Below, in pieces: positions 27,301-35,153 of a stretch of 37,118 nucleotides of DNA. Each line of letters begins with the position of its first letter. Position 1 is the first letter of the stretch. Origin of the DNA: Actinomycetes bacterium (GTDB lineage Bacteria; Actinomycetota; Actinomycetes; Mycobacteriales; Mycobacteriaceae); contig JAEZKH010000488.1 of the NCBI GenBank assembly GCA_023415515.1, positions 1-37,118 of the forward strand. The letters run 5' to 3'. Below the pieces are notes generated by a model that was given only the letters and a program-made list of their open reading frames with translations, was not told where the DNA came from and did no database searches. Position numbers and translations under genes: made by a program.

Positions 27301-28257
27301 ACCGCTGATCACAGCGACCGGGCAATGACGGGCAAGCGACCGCAATGTCTCTTCCGCCCCTTGAATGAGCGTCGCGGCATCAGGATCGTTGACGATCTCC
27401 GACAACGTCCCGTCGAAGTCCAAGAGCACCGCAGGTCGACGAGTTTCCATCAACGGCGCGATCTGGGCGTAGGACTCCAGCGCATCGGCTAGTTCAGACA
27501 TTCGCGCATAGCGGTTGCGCACCGTGACGGCGACGAGATCGGGCACCACCACGTCGGCGCCGGATGCGAGTAGCTCCTCGATCATGCCCGTGCGGTCGAC
27601 GCCGATCACCAGCCCGAAGCCGCCGTCGCGCCCTGCCGCAACGCCGGCCACGGCGTCTTCGACGACGACGCAACGCGCGGGCATCACACCCAGCCGCCTG
27701 GCCGTCTCGTGCAAGACGGCGGGATGGGGCTTACCCGGAAGCCCGAGCTCCTGTGCCACGACGCCGTCAACGCATACGGAGAACAGCTCGTCGAGCCCTG
27801 CGGCGGAGAGGATCTCGGCGCCGTTGCGGCTCGCGGAGAATGCGGCGGTGTCGATGTCGGCGGCTCGCAGCTGTCGTACCAACTCGATGGTGGAATCGAA
27901 CACGGTCAACCCGTCGGCCAGCATTCCCGAAAAGATCTGTTGCTTTCGGTTGCCGAGGCCGCAGACGGTGTCGACGCCGTGGTCCTCCTCGCCACCGAGC
28001 GGCAACGTGATGCCCCGTGCCGCGAGAAAGTCCACCACGCCGTCCAACCGCGCCTTGCCGTCGACGAATTCGAGGTAGTCATCGTCTGTGAACGGCGAAT
28101 GATCCTCCCCCGGGTGCGCAGGTCGCTGGGCCAACGTCTCGTCGACCACCCTCCGCCAGGCCGCCGCGTAAACCGACGCGGTGTCGGTGACGACGCCATC
28201 GAGGTCGAACAAGACCGCGTCGTGGTAGCGCGGGTCAACGAAGACCGGATGGTGCAT
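24310..28257 (-). CDS. otsB1: Three-domain fusion: beta-phosphoglucomutase-like / trehalose-6-phosphatase / GH65 (Rv2006-like)
   Basis: The 1315-residue protein combines three enzymes. Residues 1-250 are a HAD hydrolase of beta-phosphoglucomutase type (VLFDLDGVVTDT with Asp18/Asp20; FSASRNG; GKPHPAVLHE; VVVEDAVAGV). Residues about 270-500 are a trehalose-6-phosphate phosphatase (LLDFDGTLSEIVNDPD with Asp280/Asp282; VISGRSLDDI; GKGKTVEW; IGDDLTDEDAF). Residues about 510-1310 are a GH65 domain with catalytic Glu1013 in GPDEFHSG, VDNNAYTNIMA, and the SHGSTLSAVVHA loop that binds phosphate in GH65 phosphorylases. M. tuberculosis Rv2006 (OtsB1, about 1327 residues, DosR region) has the same plan. 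The frame is open to 28764, but the ATG at 28257 has an AAGGGA site and starts the HAD fold. It is divergent from the PEP-synthase over a DosR box. Confidence 0.92.
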   Translation of the reverse strand: MHHPVFVDPRYHDAVLFDLDGVVTDTASVYAAAWRRVVDETLAQRPAHPGEDHSPFTDDDYLEFVDGKARLDGVVDFLAARGITLPLGGEEDHGVDTVCGLGNRKQQIFSGMLADGLTVFDSTIELVRQLRAADIDTAAFSASRNGAEILSAAGLDELFSVCVDGVVAQELGLPGKPHPAVLHETARRLGVMPARCVVVEDAVAGVAAGRDGGFGLVIGVDRTGMIEELLASGADVVVPDLVAVTVRNRYARMSELADALESYAQIAPLMETRRPAVLLDFDGTLSEIVNDPDAATLIQGAEETLRSLARHCPVAVISGRSLDDIRARVGVPGLWYAGSHGYELLTPDGSRHRNEAGVDAIRTLGGAAEELRTRLAHVSGVLVEDKRFSVAVHYRNVAPDLVYPVMSTVRVVGQRNKLRVTGGRKVVELRPDVDWGKGKTVEWVLDQIDGPDLLLPVYIGDDLTDEDAFDAVRHKGIGVVVRDAESGDRRSAARFALQSPEAVCGFLTRVDDQITAASSASHDPWTMTFGGYLPADEKLREALCTMGNGYMAVRGAAPECGAGEVHYPGAYVAGIYNRLTDQIAGTVIDNESLVNLPNWLPVSFRIDGGPWFDIDEVDVTSYLVTVDLRRGEMTRKLSCTGRAGHTTQIEQRRIVAMHLPHVAAIQTTVQAKNWSGRLEFRSLIDGDVQNQGVDRYRQLSARHLRVVDTQELSEDSTLLAAETVESKIQVAVAQRTTVRGDADQSADRRLIDNAWHVGHEIALNVSEGQSVTLEKIVTVYTSRDHGISGPVAAAERELDRAGDYAEVQWGHRRAWAHLWERFNIEMGSDPDLLRIVRLQQLHLVQTLSPHTADMDVGVPARGLHGEAYRGHIFWDELFVFPVTNMRLPKVTRALLMYRYRRLPEARRAAIEAGYAGAMYPWQSGGDGREESQRLHLNPRSGRWNPDASARAHHVGLAIAYNVWQHYQVTGDIGFLIDYGAEMLADIARFWVSLAGFDAARNRYVIRGVIGPDEFHSGYPGREYDGVDNNAYTNIMAVWVIVRALEALERIPLYYRLALLETLGIDDADLAQWDDVSRRMFVPFHDGVLSQFEGYEDLEELDWDEYRTRYDDLQRLDRILEAENDSVNNYKVCKQADALMLFYLLSADELYELFDRLGYRFTPDQIPKTIEYYRTRTSHGSTLSAVVHAWVLARGNRHQAMEYFEHALASDIVDIQGGTTAEGIHLAAMAGSIDLLQRCFTGLEMRRDRIVVGPLWPKSLGQLAFSFRYRGHQLRLSVIGRSATLSAELGDAAPVLVECRGEAQLLRAGGTVAFDD

Positions 28258-28307
28258 CGCGGATCCCTTCGGTTTGCCTCCATGGCATCGCTTCGTCAGC
28301 GCCGCGG

Positions 28308-28327
28308 GTAGGGACGAAAGTCCCTCG
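28308..28327. promoter_or_regulatory. Strong DosR box in divergent promoter (trehalose fusion / PEP synthase)
   Basis: GTAGGGACGAAAGTCCCTCG matches 13 of 14 central positions of the DosR consensus. It is 50 bp from the fusion start on the minus strand and 104 bp from the PEP-synthase start on the plus strand. Confidence 0.88.
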
Positions 28328-28358
28328 TGGCTCGTCCAGTGACTTAGTACCCTCCGAA

Positions 28359-28378
28359 TCCGGGACCTTTGTCGCACG
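28359..28378. promoter_or_regulatory. Second, weaker DosR-like box before PEP synthase
   Basis: TCCGGGACCTTTGTCGCACG keeps the left half (GGGAC) and GTC of the right half. It is 53 bp before the PEP-synthase ATG. Paired strong and weak sites are common at DosR promoters. Confidence 0.5.
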
Positions 28379-28431
28379 GCTGTGGCCGTCGGACAGTACT
28401 CAGCAGGTCCCCCCGGAACCAGGGTAGACCC

Positions 28432-30711
28432 ATGGACACTCTCATCGACGTGACGTATGTCCGGGACATCTCCGCGCTGACCATCCGTGACGCCGAAGAA
28501 GCCGGCGGCAAGGGTGCCAACATGGGCGAGCTGGTCAGTGCCAAGCTGCCGGTACCCCCGGGGTTCGTCCTGCTTCGGGACTGCTATCGGGACTCGATGC
28601 GGTCGGCTGGGGTACACACCGAGCTCAACGCGCTGCATCGGGAGGCGCTCGACAACGTCGCTGATACCGCCCGCCTTTCCGACCTCAGCGAACGGATGCA
28701 AGCCCTGGTGCGCAAGGCCGGCGTCGGTGACGACGTCCGCCGCCCGATCCTGTCGGCGTATCACCGTCTAGGCGAGGGCGCGGTCGTTGCCGTACGGTCC
28801 TCCGCGACGGGCGAGGACGGTGCCGACGCGTCGTTCGCCGGGATGAACGCCACCATCACCAATGTCAGCGGTGACGACGGGTTGCTCGATGCGGTGATCC
28901 GTTGCTGGATGTCCCTGTTCAGCCCCAGAGTCATCACCTACCGCGCCAGCCGTGGGTTCACCAGCGATCCCGCGATGGCGGTGGTCGTCCAACAGATGGT
29001 CGAATCCGACAAGGCCGGCGTCGCGTTCACCGCCGATCCGAGCAATGGCGCGCAGGACCGGGTGGTCATCGAGGCTGCGTTCGGCCTCGGCGAGGTCGTG
29101 GTATCCGGCGAAGTCGAGCCGGATACCTACATCGTCTCCAAAGAAAGCCTTCAACCGCTCGATATCCGCCTTGGCCACAAAGCATTCAAGATCGTTCGTG
29201 GCGATGACGGCCATGACTCCGCCATCGACCTCGACGAAGCGCAAGCCGATTCGCGCGTGCTCACCGACGACGAACTGCGGTCGATCGCGCAGCTGGCGAT
29301 CGCCACCGAGCGGCACAACGGCTGCCCCCAGGACACCGAGTGGGCGATCTCGGACGGCAAGGCCTATCTGGTGCAGGCTCGGCCGATCACGACGCTCGGG
29401 CACACCACATCGCCACCTTCAACCAAGCATGTGGTGTTGGCCCGTGGCCTGGCAGCCGCACCCGGTATCGCCTCGGGCAAGGTCCGCGTGCTCGAGACAC
29501 CCGAGGAGGGAGATCGGCTGCAGCACGGCGAGATCCTGATCGCCCAGATGACCAATCCGGACTGGTTGCCCACGATCCGCCGGGCGGCGGCGCTGGTCAC
29601 TGACACCGGCGGCATGACGTGCCACGCCGCCATCGTCGCGCGCGAGCTGGGTGTCCCCTGCATAGTCGGAACCCGCACCGGGACAAGGGATCTCCATGAC
29701 GGCACGGCGGTGACTGTTGACGGGGCCCGCGGTGAGGTGGTGTCCGGCCGGGTCGAGGCCTCGCCAAAGGTGGCGGTCGCGCAGCACACGGCTCCGACGC
29801 AGACGACGGCCGAGGTGACCGGCACGAAGGTGTACGTGAACCTGGCGATGCCCGATTCGGCAGAGACCGTCGCGGCACAGGCGGTCGACGGTGTAGGCCT
29901 GCTCCGCGCGGAGTTCATGCTGACGGAGGCGTTGGCAGGCCGCCATCCCCGCGATCTGATCGCACACGGTGAGCAGAACACGCTGGTCGAGAAGATGGTG
30001 TCCTCAGTGGGACGAATCGCCGCCGCATTCTCGCCCCGCCCTGTCATCTACCGGGCAACAGATTTCCGCACCAACGAGTTCCGTGGCCTCGAAGGCGGAG
30101 AAACATACGAGCCCGTCGAGCACAACCCGATGATCGGGTATCGCGGCTGCTACCGATATGTCAACGAACCCGACCTGTTCGGGCTTGAACTCGAGGCACT
30201 GGCCCGCGTCCGCGAGCAATCGCCCGATGTCGGCCTGATGATTCCCTTTGTACGCACCAAATGGGAGCTCGAGGAGTGCCTGTCGCTCATCGATGCCAGT
30301 CCGCTGGGACGCCAACGCGGCCTGCACCGATGGGTGATGGCCGAAGTGCCGTCGGTCGTGCACTGGTTGCCCGAATACATCGGCATGGGAATCGACGGGG
30401 TGTCGATCGGCAGCAACGACCTGACGCAACTGGTACTCGGCGTCGACCGGGACTCCGACATCTGCGCCGAGCTTTTCGACGAATCAGACGCCGCGGTCCT
30501 CGACGCCATCGGTCAAATCATCGGCACGGCACGCAAGTACGGCATCACATCATCGCTGTGCGGCCAGGCACCGTCGACCAAGCCGGCGTTCGCCGAGCAC
30601 CTCGTCCGGATGGGGATCACGTCGGTGTCGGTCAATCCCGACGCGGTGGACAGCGCACGGCGAGTGATCGCCGCAGCCGAACGGCGGTTGCTTCTCGAGG
30701 CCGCTCGGTGA
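28432..30711 (+). CDS. Phosphoenolpyruvate synthase / PPDK-family enzyme
   Basis: The 759-residue enzyme has the usual three parts. An N-terminal ATP-grasp region (GGKGANMGELVSAKLPVPPGF; VRSSATGEDGADASFAGM) is followed by a swivelling phosphohistidine domain with His398 in TDTGGMTCHAAIVARELG. A C-terminal PEP/pyruvate barrel (TDFRTNEFRGLEGG; IGSNDLTQLVLGVDRDS) carries the catalytic Cys in SSLCGQA. It interconverts pyruvate plus ATP (or ATP and phosphate) with PEP. PEP synthase is favoured by length and sequence over classic PPDK (about 880 residues). The ATG at 28432 gives the family N-terminus. It leads the following operon, with GTGA overlap to the first stress protein. Confidence 0.9.
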   Translation: MDTLIDVTYVRDISALTIRDAEEAGGKGANMGELVSAKLPVPPGFVLLRDCYRDSMRSAGVHTELNALHREALDNVADTARLSDLSERMQALVRKAGVGDDVRRPILSAYHRLGEGAVVAVRSSATGEDGADASFAGMNATITNVSGDDGLLDAVIRCWMSLFSPRVITYRASRGFTSDPAMAVVVQQMVESDKAGVAFTADPSNGAQDRVVIEAAFGLGEVVVSGEVEPDTYIVSKESLQPLDIRLGHKAFKIVRGDDGHDSAIDLDEAQADSRVLTDDELRSIAQLAIATERHNGCPQDTEWAISDGKAYLVQARPITTLGHTTSPPSTKHVVLARGLAAAPGIASGKVRVLETPEEGDRLQHGEILIAQMTNPDWLPTIRRAAALVTDTGGMTCHAAIVARELGVPCIVGTRTGTRDLHDGTAVTVDGARGEVVSGRVEASPKVAVAQHTAPTQTTAEVTGTKVYVNLAMPDSAETVAAQAVDGVGLLRAEFMLTEALAGRHPRDLIAHGEQNTLVEKMVSSVGRIAAAFSPRPVIYRATDFRTNEFRGLEGGETYEPVEHNPMIGYRGCYRYVNEPDLFGLELEALARVREQSPDVGLMIPFVRTKWELEECLSLIDASPLGRQRGLHRWVMAEVPSVVHWLPEYIGMGIDGVSIGSNDLTQLVLGVDRDSDICAELFDESDAAVLDAIGQIIGTARKYGITSSLCGQAPSTKPAFAEHLVRMGITSVSVNPDAVDSARRVIAAAERRLLLEAAR

Positions 30712-31604
30712 GCGTTCGGTCCCCCGTTCTTTCCGACAAGCAGCACGGAATTCTTGTCGGCGTCGACGGATCCCCCGAGTCGGACACCGCCGTCCGCTGG
30801 GCCGGTCGCGAGGCAGCACTACGCGAGCTGCCCGTGACCGTGATACACGTCGTCGCGCCGATCATGGCCACGTGGCCGGTCATGTCGGTCGAATCGAGCT
30901 ACCTCCAGTGGCAGGAGGAGAACGCCCGCCACGTCATAGAACAGGCTCAGAAGACACTTGTCGCCTCGATTGAGAGCGTTGCACCGCCGCCGGTCCGCAC
31001 GCAGGCCATGCGTGGCGGCATCGTCTCTGAGCTTGCGACTGCTTCTGCCGCAGCCACCATGGTCGTGGTAGGCGCCAGAGGAATGGGTCCCGCCGCAGGT
31101 GCCGTGCTCGGCTCAGTCAGCCGCGGACTGTTGCACCATGGCCACTGCCCGATCACTGTCGTCAAGGCCGATGTGGAACAGCCCGTCGACGCGAACGCGC
31201 CTGTGTTGCTCGGTATCGACGGGTCGCCGGCGTCAGAGGCCGCCACTGCCTTCGCGTTCGACGAAGCGAGCCGCCGCGGCGTCGATCTCGTTGCGCTGCA
31301 TGCATGGAGCGATGTGGGTGTTTTTCCGATCGCCGGGATGGACTGGCACCGGTACGAGGACGAGGGCCACGAAGTGCTCGGAGAGCGACTTGCGGGTTGG
31401 CGCGAACAGTATCCCGACGTCGTGGTGCGGCGACTCATCGTCTGTGATCGGCCCGCGCACTGGTTGATCGACGAAGCCGGCCGAGCCCAGTTGGTGGTGG
31501 TCGGCAGCCGGGGGCGGGGCGGCTTCTCCCGCATGATGCTCGGTTCGGTCAGCACTGCGGTCGCGGAATCGGCCCCCACCCCGGTGACCGTAGTTCGCGC
31601 GTGA
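30708..31604 (+). CDS. Universal stress protein, tandem UspA domains
   Basis: The 298-residue cytoplasmic protein has two UspA domains (about 13-150 and 160-298). Each has the ATP-binding G-x2-G-x9-G-S/T motif: GARGMGPAAGAVLGSVS and GSRGRGGFSRMMLGSVS. Each starts with a GVDGSPES or GIDGSPAS loop. Its size and plan match DosR-regulon stress proteins of M. tuberculosis such as Rv2005c, Rv1996 and Rv2623, the last of which binds ATP and slows growth. The GTG start overlaps the PEP-synthase stop. An open frame runs further upstream inside that gene and is not coding. It is similar to the second stress protein at 32923. Confidence 0.94.
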   Translation: MSVRSPVLSDKQHGILVGVDGSPESDTAVRWAGREAALRELPVTVIHVVAPIMATWPVMSVESSYLQWQEENARHVIEQAQKTLVASIESVAPPPVRTQAMRGGIVSELATASAAATMVVVGARGMGPAAGAVLGSVSRGLLHHGHCPITVVKADVEQPVDANAPVLLGIDGSPASEAATAFAFDEASRRGVDLVALHAWSDVGVFPIAGMDWHRYEDEGHEVLGERLAGWREQYPDVVVRRLIVCDRPAHWLIDEAGRAQLVVVGSRGRGGFSRMMLGSVSTAVAESAPTPVTVVRA

Positions 31605-31637
31605 TCACGTGCTGGGATCTACCCAAGGAGGAAAATC

Positions 31638-31931
31638 ATGAGGGGCAGAGCAATCGAGGTACTCGCCTGGGACCCGGCTGACCACACCGATCTGCCCGGC
31701 TTCGCACACGGCCTGACCCGTTACGGAAATCACTGGATGGACATCGGGATATCCGACATACCCGTGGATGTCGATCCACTCGATGCACTGGACAAGGTCT
31801 TCGCGAGCCTGCGGGAAGCCATCGAGCAACATGTGCCGGACCCGGAGTATTTCAGCGTCGAAGTGCGGGTGGTGTCGAAGTCGGCGCTGCAACTTCCGGA
31901 CAGGCCCGGAATGGGAAAGAGATCCGAATGA
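31638..31931 (+). CDS. Small protein of unknown function in DosR-type operon
   Basis: The 97-residue acidic protein (for example IGISDIPVDVDPLDALDKVF and REAIEQHVPDPEYFSVEVR) shows no motif I recognise, no signal peptide and no membrane segment. It is very likely real: a near-ideal ribosome binding site, AAGGAGG at 31625-31631, precedes the ATG by 6 bp. Its stop overlaps the next ATG (ATGA, 31928-31931), tying it to the nitroreductase. It could be a small partner or regulator of the stress proteins or of the nitroreductase. Confidence 0.75.
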   Translation: MRGRAIEVLAWDPADHTDLPGFAHGLTRYGNHWMDIGISDIPVDVDPLDALDKVFASLREAIEQHVPDPEYFSVEVRVVSKSALQLPDRPGMGKRSE

Positions 31932-32923
31932 CAGCGCCGTTGACACCGCAGGACTCCATCGGCATCGACGAGCTCACGCGGCTCGTCGAAACCGCCTGTC
32001 GGGCACCGTCACTGCATAACAGCCAGCCGTGGCGATGGGTGTTCGACGACGGCGTGCTGCATTTGTACGCCGACCACGGCCGGGTCGGCCACCACACCGA
32101 CATCACGGGCAATGAGGTGCTGTTGAGTTGCGGTGCCGCGCTGGACCATCTCCGCGTTGCGGCGGCTGCGGCAGGCAGGCAGATATCCGTCGCGAGATTC
32201 CCCACACCCCGAAATCACGATCATCTCGCCGCGATCGCGTTTTCCAGACCAGCGGATGTGAGCGCGCACGCTCGCGAACTGGGCGACGCGATCCTGCGCC
32301 GCCACACGGATCGGCTTCCGTTCGCAGCGCCCGAACCGTGGAGTCAAACCGAGCGGGAGTTGTCCTCTGTCTGCCACCACTTCGCCATCGACATGGACGT
32401 CGTAGATGACAGTGGACGGCCCGCCCTGGCGGATGCATCCCGGCGGAACGAAGAACACCGTCGTGACGACGCGTCCTACCGCTACGAGCTGCTCTGGTGG
32501 ACACACCACGGCGATTCGAGCGTCGGCATTCCGCCGGCGGCGTTGGCGTCTCCGGCCGAGGCATCGCGAGTCGATGTGGCTCGCGACTTCCCTGTCTACG
32601 CGGGCGCCGATCGCGCACCGCACGTCGACCGTGATCACTCGAAGATCCTTGTGTTGTCGACCTTCGATGACAGCCGGGAGAATGTCCTGGGCTGCGGTGA
32701 GGCACTGTCGCATGTGCTGCTGACATGCACGGCCGCCGGTTTCGCGACCTGCCCGCTGACTCACATGATGGAGCTCCACAGCGGGCGGGAAGCGGTGCGC
32801 CGGCTCACCGGCCGACATGCGCAGCCTCAGGTCCTCGTCCGGGTCGGGCGGTCGGTTGACGAGGTGTCCGCCGCCGCCAATACTCGACGACGACCCGTCG
32901 GCGACATACTGGAGGTGCTCTGA
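31928..32923 (+). CDS. Acg-family nitroreductase-like protein (Rv2032/Rv3131-like)
   Basis: The 331-residue protein belongs to the Acg family of two-domain nitroreductase-fold proteins, whose members (acg/Rv2032, Rv3127, Rv3131) are in the DosR regulon. Family features are ETACRAPSLHNSQPWRWVF near the N-terminus, LSCGAALDHLRVAAAAAG, RHTDRLPF and a C-terminal GRHAQPQVLVRVG. Acg binds FMN but lacks normal nitroreductase activity and has been proposed to sequester flavin; whether this one reduces anything is unknown. The start overlaps the small gene upstream, and its stop shares one base with the next gene. Confidence 0.92.
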   Translation: MTAPLTPQDSIGIDELTRLVETACRAPSLHNSQPWRWVFDDGVLHLYADHGRVGHHTDITGNEVLLSCGAALDHLRVAAAAAGRQISVARFPTPRNHDHLAAIAFSRPADVSAHARELGDAILRRHTDRLPFAAPEPWSQTERELSSVCHHFAIDMDVVDDSGRPALADASRRNEEHRRDDASYRYELLWWTHHGDSSVGIPPAALASPAEASRVDVARDFPVYAGADRAPHVDRDHSKILVLSTFDDSRENVLGCGEALSHVLLTCTAAGFATCPLTHMMELHSGREAVRRLTGRHAQPQVLVRVGRSVDEVSAAANTRRRPVGDILEVL

Positions 32924-33798
32924 TGCCATCCGGGTACGGCGTCCTCGTCGCAGTTGACGGGTCACCGGAGTCCTCCGCAGCCGTTCGGTGGGCCGCCGAC
33001 GAAGCGACTATGCGGCAATTGCCGATCACCTTGATGCATGTCGTCGTCCCCGTCGCGGTGAGTTATCCGGTCCGATACCTGAAGGCCGAATACCAGCGCT
33101 CACAGGAACAGCACGCCGAGACGGTCCTCGACTCCGCGAGCACGACCGCACAGCAGGCCGTCGACACCGATCTCGTGATCCAACGCGAGGTACGCCATGG
33201 CGGCGCGGCAACCGAGCTCATCAGCGCATCGAAGAACGCCGCATTCACCGTCGTCGGCAGCCGCGGACTCGGGGCCGTCGGCGCCGGACTTCTCGGTTCG
33301 GTGAGCCGCGGCCTCCTGCACTACTCCCCTCAGCCCGTGGCAGTCATTCGCAGCGATGAAGATCGGCCCGAGCGCTCACTTCCTGTCCTGTTGGGCATCG
33401 ACGGTTCGCCTGCTTCCGAGGCGGCCACCGCATTTGCGTTCGACGAAGCGTCGCGGCGGGGCGTCGATCTCGTCGCGCTGCACGCCTGGAGCGACGTCGG
33501 CACCGACTTCCCGGGTGGCCCTGAGCAGGATGTCTACCAAGAGGAAGGCGCGGAGATTCTCGGCGAGCGGCTATCCGGTTACCAGCCCGAATATCCCGAC
33601 GTGAACGTGGTGCGCAAAGTCGTCCGCGACCGGCCCGCGCACTGGTTGCTCGAAGAATCCCGCGAAGCGCAGCTGGTCGTCCTGGGAAGCCGGGGCCGAG
33701 GCGGATTCACGCGGCTGCTGCTGGGCTCGGTGAGCACGACTGTCGCGGAGTCGTCAACCACTCCGGTGTTCGTCGTGCCCGGTGGCCAACGCGACTAA
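32923..33798 (+). CDS. Universal stress protein, tandem UspA domains (second copy)
   Basis: The 291-residue protein has two UspA domains with ATP-binding motifs GSRGLGAVGAGLLGSVS and GSRGRGGFTRLLLGSVS. The second half is close to that of the stress protein at 30708 (both have VLLGIDGSPASEAATAFAFD), so the two arose by duplication. Translation is coupled to the nitroreductase (TGATG, 32921-32925). The last 45 bp overlap the convergent acyltransferase gene. Confidence 0.93.
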   Translation: MPSGYGVLVAVDGSPESSAAVRWAADEATMRQLPITLMHVVVPVAVSYPVRYLKAEYQRSQEQHAETVLDSASTTAQQAVDTDLVIQREVRHGGAATELISASKNAAFTVVGSRGLGAVGAGLLGSVSRGLLHYSPQPVAVIRSDEDRPERSLPVLLGIDGSPASEAATAFAFDEASRRGVDLVALHAWSDVGTDFPGGPEQDVYQEEGAEILGERLSGYQPEYPDVNVVRKVVRDRPAHWLLEESREAQLVVLGSRGRGGFTRLLLGSVSTTVAESSTTPVFVVPGGQRD

Positions 33799-35130
33799 CC
33801 GCGCAACCCCCGCTTCGATACCCTTTGCGAGCTGGTCGACGTCGGATGCGGTGTCGAAGTCGCCCGTGATCCCGAAGAACAGCTCGTCGGCGTAACTCAA
33901 GATCGCGATGCCGGTGCGGAGTTGCAGGGCGATCGGTGGAATGGGCACCACCTGCACCACCTCGCGTCCCATCACCCGCATCCGCTTGCGCGGACCGGGT
34001 ACGTTCGTCGCCAACGTGACGACTCCGCGCTGCGGCAGCTTTGTGAGTGCGCGTATCGCCCACGCGGTCAACGGAAACGGCACGACGTGAGCCGCAGCGA
34101 GAGCCACGCTGCCGGCTTCCCGCTGGCCGCTGGCCTTGGCTCTGGTCAGCCGCCGGTGAACCGCGCGCAGTTGCTCCTCGGGATCTTCCTTGTCCACCGG
34201 CAGGAAGGGCAGCATCAGCGACACCCGGTTGTCGGTGACACCGGCCGCATCCGTCGATCGGATCGACACGGGGACCAGTGTTCGCAGAGAATTGCGTCGC
34301 GGTTGCTCGCCGCGGCGGATCAGGGCGGCGCGAAAGCTGTCGGTGATGGCCGCAAGTGCGACATCGTTGACGGTGACACCGAACGCGTCACACACCTTGT
34401 TCACATCCGCGAGATCCACGCGGGCACAACTGATCCGACGCATGGCGGTTACCGGACCGACCAACGACGACGGTGTGCCAGGGCTCAGCAGGCCGCCGGC
34501 GACTTCGATTGCACCCTCGAAGGCCAACAGTGCGGAACTCGTCGCGGTTGCGGTCAGGTTCCGGACGGTGCCCGCCCAACTGAGCGGATTGAGGCTCAGT
34601 TTCCACCCCGTCGACGGCTTCTCCTGCGCCGCGCGAATATCGGTGGCATAGCTGGCTCCGTCGCCCTCATCGCTGAGACCCGACAACATGTGCATCGTCG
34701 CAATGCCGTCGGCGATGCAATGGTGGATCTTCATCAAGAGCGCCCACCGACCGTCCTCCAGGCCCTCGATGACCCAGCACTCCCACAGCGGCCGATCCCG
34801 ATCCAGTCGCCGCTCCATGACGTCGGCTGTGAAGCGGAACAATGTCGCGTCGTCACCGGGCTGCGGCAGTGCGGCCCGATGGATGTGATGTGCGATGTCG
34901 AACGCCTCGTGGTCCACCCACTCAGGCGGGTTCAGATCGAGCGCATGCGTGCGTAGAACCTGTCTGGCACGAGGCAACTTGCCGATCCGCTCGGCGATGC
35001 CGGCGTGCAGCGCCTGGAGATCCGGTATCGGGCCCTCGATGATCGACAATCCGCCTACTGCCAAGCTGATGTGCCGATCCGAGTCCTCGGCCTCCAGGAA
35101 ACCCGCATCGAGCGTGTTCAGATGTTCCAT
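33754..35130 (-). CDS. WS/DGAT-type diacylglycerol O-acyltransferase (triacylglycerol synthase)
   Basis: The 458-residue enzyme joins acyl-CoA to diacylglycerol, making storage triacylglycerol (or wax esters from alcohols). The catalytic motif HHCIADG (His136-His137 to Gly142) is intact. Other family features are LNTLDAGFLEAED at the start, LWECWVIEGL, TVNDVALAAITDSFR and TNVPGP near the C-terminus. The M. tuberculosis relative Tgs1 (Rv3130c) is DosR-induced and drives lipid storage in hypoxia. The ATG at 35130 gives the family N-terminus and has AAGGGG upstream; the frame is open further upstream but is not family-like. The gene follows the kinase after 23 bp. It overlaps the stress protein end convergently by 45 bp. 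Confidence 0.93.
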   Translation of the reverse strand: MEHLNTLDAGFLEAEDSDRHISLAVGGLSIIEGPIPDLQALHAGIAERIGKLPRARQVLRTHALDLNPPEWVDHEAFDIAHHIHRAALPQPGDDATLFRFTADVMERRLDRDRPLWECWVIEGLEDGRWALLMKIHHCIADGIATMHMLSGLSDEGDGASYATDIRAAQEKPSTGWKLSLNPLSWAGTVRNLTATATSSALLAFEGAIEVAGGLLSPGTPSSLVGPVTAMRRISCARVDLADVNKVCDAFGVTVNDVALAAITDSFRAALIRRGEQPRRNSLRTLVPVSIRSTDAAGVTDNRVSLMLPFLPVDKEDPEEQLRAVHRRLTRAKASGQREAGSVALAAAHVVPFPLTAWAIRALTKLPQRGVVTLATNVPGPRKRMRVMGREVVQVVPIPPIALQLRTGIAILSYADELFFGITGDFDTASDVDQLAKGIEAGVARLVALATGHDEHRSG

Positions 35131-35153
35131 GTCGAAACCCCTTGTCGTGGTTG

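Noticed and set aside
26128..27492. Plus-strand 454-codon open frame inside the trehalose fusion
   Set aside because: Antisense to well-conserved OtsB and GH65 motifs; composition is Arg/His/Val-rich as expected of a shadow frame.
28258..28764. Upstream extension of the trehalose fusion
   Set aside because: It would run across the DosR box and into the PEP-synthase gene; the HAD fold begins at the ATG at 28257.
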